Assembly: GCA_001662425.1 (NCBI GenBank)
Contig: BDDC01001098.1
Coordinates: forward strand, 9,110 to 33,699
Direction of reading: 5' to 3'
Length of the DNA: 24,590 bases
Origin: Chlamydomonas sphaeroides
Taxonomy: Eukaryota; Chlorophyta; Chlorophyceae; Chlamydomonadales; Chlamydomonadaceae
Shown one piece after another: positions 21,113 to 24,590 of the stretch (positions are counted from its first letter, which is position 1; each line of letters opens with the position of its first letter). The translations under genes and the position numbers were made by a program. Below the pieces are notes generated by a model. It worked only from the letters and a program-made list of their open reading frames with translations, was not told the DNA's origin and made no database searches.

Positions 21113-22409
21113 CTAATCAGCAAGCTTGGCCTCAAAGCCGATCTGGTTGATCATGTCTACAATGGCGGCCGCAGCGGTCTTGGCCTCGGGCGAGCCCACC
21201 GCGCCCTGCGCCAGCGTCACGGTGGCCGACTGCAGGGAAAGGGCAGTGGGTGGCGCAAGGGGAGTTATGCAGCGAGGGCAGGGCTTGGAGGTGCGGGAGC
21301 AACGGTAGGCGCGCTGGGACCGGTCCGTGAGTCCGGTCGTGCAATGGAGCGGTACGGCCAGCGGCCATGCAAGCCGCGCTGCCACCGGGCGCCCCGACAG
21401 TTGAGCACGCGACGCGCGAGGCTGGTCGCACGCAGCCCACAGCACTGCACCCCGGCGCGCCGACTCCAAGGCCACGGTGCAAAAAGCCCTGTCGCATTGA
21501 AATCACCCCGGGCTGCTGCCCAGCCGAGGCTGGTATGTGCTGCAACGCCTCAGAACATGCATACCGCCGACCCACACCACCGAGGTGCTGCCGCAAGGAA
21601 TCCATCAAGAACCTTCGTACTCGGTGAGACGCAGTGTCTCGTGTTACGTGTGACCACGTGCCTCCCAACGCCCATACATACTTGCAGCGGCCGGCTCCCA
21701 CCTTGCCCTCCAGCGACACATTGACCGACTTGACTCCGTCCATTCCCTACGGCGGAGTACCGGTGGTAAAACCGGGTCGGCTTAGTTGACTGCGTGAGCT
21801 CATACGACAAGTGTGCGCCGTCGATGTTTACATATACACCAAGGGCACCTTCTGTGCCACGCGTTGCAGGGACCACGGCGACCGCCTGGACGCAGCGGGC
21901 GTGCCAGGGCGAGGGGCGTCTAGGGCAGCTGAGGGGCGCACCTTAAGCACGTTCTCGACGCGCGAGGTGCAACCGTCGCACATCATGCCCTCGATCGCCA
22001 CCTTGACCTCGGGGGCACCTAGGGACAGGGGCGTAAGGAGCAGGGCACGTGCCGCCGATTTGGGCTCACTGGGCGCATGGCATGACCCGCTCAGCTCCAG
22101 CGGTCGCGTTGCCGTGCCGTGTGCCGCGCTTCAGCGGCTCTAGCTGGGCGTTCCTGGCTGCTAAGAGGAATGCTGCACGAGTGATCTGTGTTGCGCCGCT
22201 TGGCGTGTGCCCCTGGTGTGGGGCCCGGCAAGGTGCCGTTGGAGCAAAGAGCCGGCTCCTTGCTCACCCGACGCCGTGCAGTAGGCAACCAGAGCGCGCC
22301 CACGCCGAGCCGGCGCTGCCATTGGCGCAAGCCGCGGTGCTACTGGTGCGGCACGCTGCGCGACTGCGCGCGTGGCCGTTGCCGAGCGACAGGCAATGCG
22401 GGCGAGCAT
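21113..22409 (-). CDS. HMA-domain metal-binding protein with plastid-type leader (copper-chaperone-like)
   Basis: Exons are 22409-22268, 22018-21942, 21746-21702 and 21229-21113. All junctions keep phase, with donors GTGAGC, GTGCGC and GTGGGA, and the product is 126 residues. Residues 1-47 are rich in Arg, Ala, Ser and Thr with no acidic residue (MLARIACRSATATRAVAQRA...), as expected of a chloroplast (or mitochondrial) transit peptide. From about residue 52 comes a single HMA fold: VKVAIEG, the metal loop GMMCDGC with Cys61 and Cys64, helix SRVENVLKGMDGV, strand SVNVSLEGK, strand ATVTLAQG, then a helix with DMINQIGFEAKLAD at the end. The family binds Cu(I) and hands it to P-type ATPases or enzymes. 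Copper for the plastid is likely; zinc or another soft ion is possible. The last intron (472 bases) holds nothing recognisable. A neighbouring gene starts divergently about 300 bases away. Confidence 0.9.
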
Positions 22410-22711
22410 GGTGACCTCAAACGCGAAGTGAATATGAGCAGGCCGTGGTGGGTGGCTCGATCGTAGGTATGAATTCACAAATAAAGGCCGCGATCGTTCT
22501 AACCCACAAAGGACAGAGCCGATGCTGAGCCCGATGCACGAAACTGGGCATTGCCTCGACCTCCGGAGCGGTGCGCGTGACAAGCATACGCACATGACTT
22601 CCTCCGTATTTGCGGGCAGCCTTATTTGCGGCTGCCCATACACGCCACGCATGGCGCGAAACACGGCCGAGTCTGCTGCTATGAGATAACTGCAGCTAGG
22701 CTGCTGCAGCG
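22410..22711. promoter_or_regulatory. Divergent promoter region between the HMA gene and the downstream gene
   Basis: About 300 bases separate the two start codons, so both promoters and 5' UTRs must lie here unless upstream non-coding exons exist. The most AT-rich segment is around 22470-22487 and includes CAAATAAAG, a weak TATA-like element for the plus-strand gene. No GTAC core of the volvocine copper-response element was noticed in this interval. Confidence 0.45.
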
Positions 22712-24514
22712 ATGGTCGGCAAGAGCTCAAAGTCCGCCTGGAGGCTCAGCGACCTCGCTGGGTACTTCATTATGTCCATCGACCTCAAAGCAGCATGCGA
22801 CGCCCTCCGCCACCCCGGGCTGGGCCACGTCTTCCCCGCGCCCAAAAGCAACAGCCTCCTCGATGAGCTGTGCGATACCTTTGAGTGCGACGAAGGCCAG
22901 GTGCACGCGGGCAGCCGCAGGCCAAGCGCTGCTGCCGCATCGGTGCCGCGCCGTGCTGCGGACAACCCCGACCTAGCGCCCAGCTCAACCCAGCCCCACC
23001 TCCCCCCGCGCAGGTCCTCCAGGTGCTGCCGCAGGGCGTGCTGGTCAAGGTCCTGCACGAGGGCTTTGCCACCAAGGAGCAACAGGGCGCCTTCGTGCTG
23101 GCCGCCATCCACCGCTTGGCGCAGCTCGAGGACGGACGGCTGGTGCGTTGCCCCTAGATGGCCAACCCCCCAGGGCCCCACACGAGGGCCGAAGCTGCCG
23201 GCCGCAGCCAGCCCCCACTCCCGGATCACCACCTTGGTCATGGCGCCGCTTGTCCCTGCACCACGCTGCGACCGCACGATTGCTGCCGCGCTCCGCCGCG
23301 CGCCTCCAAGCAGCCTCGGTGCCCGCGGCCCGGCCCCTTCCACCGCCGCAGGAGGTCCGGGTGGTGCTGCCGGGCAGCGAGCGCGGCTGGGTCGGCCTGC
23401 CGCTGGAGGCGGTGTGGCCCGTGTCGGAGGAGCACAAGCGGCGAGCGCAGGAGGCGCAGCAGGAGACGCTGGGGCCCGAGTGAGCCGGGCCGCACGCGTG
23501 TGTGCGCGGGAGCGTGCGGGCAGCCGTCGTGGGCGTGGGGCTGGGCATGGGAGTGGGCGTCGCCAGTGACGTGCGGCCGTGGGGCCGGTGGGGTGGCGCG
23601 GCACCCGTCGGACGGTTGCTGGCGGCTGCTGACGGCCGCGCCTTGAGCCACGCCAACGGCCCCGCTGCCTTGCATGCTGCTGTGCACCTTCCCGACCTTC
23701 TGAAACCCCGAGGTGCCCCCCATGGTGCCCCCCATGGTGCCCCCCATGGTGCCCCCCATGGTGCCCCCCATGGTGCCCCCAAGGGCCTAGCCGTGACCTT
23801 ACACCATGATCCCAGCGCTCCGCTCCTGCTCCCCTGCTGCTCCCCTGCTGCTGCCCACCTCAGCGGCATGCGCTACACCCTGGCCGCACCCCGGCCGCGC
23901 GTGGGCAAACCCGCCCGGTGCCCCACGCTGCTTCCAATGCGCACCCACTGCCCGCCCTTCCCCTGCCGGGCCCCCTCTTCCTTCCCCGCTGCTGCGGCCC
24001 TCCCTCGCAGCGACATGCGCTACGTCCTGGCCGTGTGCGACCAGCTGGGGCCCGACGCGCTCTTCCCCGGGGACATGGTCGTGACGCACGATCGGCGGGC
24101 GCTGCTGCGGCAGCTGGCGCTGCTGGCGCCGCTGCTGCGCGCCGCCGCCGAGGCCGAGCACCTCTCAAAGCAGATAGAGGGCTGGTAAGAGCAGCGCCCC
24201 GCAGCGACTGGGACTGGGCTGTTCACGAGGGAAGCTGTTTAGTAATGCGGATGCCGCATCGCCCGCACCGTCCCCTACGTGGCGCGGGCCGCGGGGCAAG
24301 GAGTCCGAGCTGACCAGAAGAGCCGAGCGCTCCCGTGCGCCCTGCTCCCTGCCTACGCCACCTGCAGGTACGAGCGCGCGGCCGCGCTGCGGGGCCGCCT
24401 GGACTGCCACGAGGCCGACCCCGCCACCGGCCAGCTGCTGCCGCTGGATGTGACCCGGAACCGGCGGCTAGACGCCATCGCCGATGCGGAGGACAAGGCC
24501 GCGGAGCTGGCCAA
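22712..24514 (+). CDS. Unrecognised multi-exon gene, 3' partial
   Basis: Exons are 22712-22900, 23014-23142, 23352-23479, 24011-24184 and 24368-24514. Donors are GTGCAC, GTGCGT, GTGAGC and GTAAGA, all acceptors end in CAG, and all phases agree over 255 codons. The third donor overlaps an in-frame TGA at 23481, which splicing removes. The start MVGKSSKSAW has G at -3 and +4. The sequence is of ordinary complexity: WRLSDLAGYFIMSIDLKAAC, then DELCDTFECDEGQ, then a strand-rich segment (VLQVLPQGVLVKVLHEGFA, VRVVLPGSERGWVGLPLEAV). A helical region follows (AVCDQLGPDALFPGDMVV, then LLRAAAEAEHLSKQIEGW and ERAAALRGRL). I do not recognise a family. The strand-rich part could be a small beta-barrel. No signal peptide or membrane segment is seen. 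Confidence 0.75.
23711..23780 (+). repeat. 12-bp minisatellite in intron 3 of the unrecognised gene
   Basis: Five perfect copies of CATGGTGCCCCC start at 23721, 23733, 23745, 23757 and 23769, preceded by a partial copy at 23711-23720. They lie within the 531-base intron 23480-24010. The run is open as Gly-Ala-Pro-His repeats, but no splice-consistent exon includes it. Confidence 0.9.
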
Positions 24515-24518
24515 GTGC

Positions 24519-24590
24519 GCGGGGGAGGGGTGGGGCAGGGCGCCGCGGGAGGGGTGGGGCAGGGCGCCGCGGGAGGGGTGGGGCAGGGCG
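24519..24590 (+). repeat. 24-bp G-rich tandem repeat running off the window end
   Basis: Copies end at 24540, 24564 and 24588, with the last two identical and the first shorter by two bases and changed. Each carries GGGAGGGGTGGGGCAGGG. The repeat starts right after the inferred donor at 24515. It is also open in the exon frame as an eight-residue repeat (GWGRAPRE), so it could be coding instead of intronic. Confidence 0.9.

Noticed and set aside
22410..22730. Upstream in-frame extension of the HMA protein
   Set aside because: It would give a non-transit-like N-terminus and overlap the start of the divergent gene. The ATG at 22409 is followed directly by a good leader sequence.
23502..24188. 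Plus-strand frame reading through the 12-bp repeats as a Gly-Ala-Pro-His protein
   Set aside because: Its start and frame do not join to the flanking exons in phase, whereas skipping 23480-24010 as an intron does.

Overview
The window looks like nuclear DNA of a unicellular or colonial green alga of the volvocine/Chlamydomonadales type. The sequence is strongly GC-rich. Genes are broken into many short exons by small introns, most with GTGCGx or GTGAGx donors and CAG acceptors. Proteins carry long Ala/Gly/Pro-rich low-complexity stretches, and TGTAA, the usual volvocine polyadenylation signal, lies downstream of one gene. The large open frames are mostly GC-driven shadows, so genes were rebuilt by joining exons whose splice phases agree.

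Layout. (1) Positions 1-4107, plus strand: the 3' part of a gene whose product fuses a SAM-dependent methyltransferase to a PCMH-type FAD-linked oxidoreductase. It is followed by two decayed coding fragments (4656-4950 and 5297-5446), the second resembling the 3' end of the first gene. (2) 5447-7113: no gene seen; holds an AC microsatellite. (3) 7114-16291, minus strand: a complete 22-exon gene for a BRUTUS/HRZ-type protein with three hemerythrin domains, CHY and CTCHY zinc fingers, a RING finger and a C-terminal zinc ribbon, about 1,600 residues. This is the main gene of the window. (4) 17162-19026, minus strand: a two-exon gene for a coiled-coil protein of unknown function. (5) 19027-21112: gene-free DNA with hairpins, a quadruplex-type tract and a 21-bp minisatellite. 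(6) 21113-22409, minus strand: a four-exon gene for a 126-residue heavy-metal-associated (HMA) domain protein with a plastid-type leader. (7) 22712 to the window end, plus strand: a divergent gene of unknown function, incomplete at its 3' end.

The genes do not form an operon-like unit. Two concern metals: the BRUTUS-like protein is expected to sense iron (or oxygen) through its hemerythrin domains and mark targets for degradation through its RING finger, and the HMA protein is expected to carry copper or a similar ion in the plastid. Their closeness may be chance. I saw no rRNA, tRNA, CRISPR array, transposase gene or prokaryote-like island.
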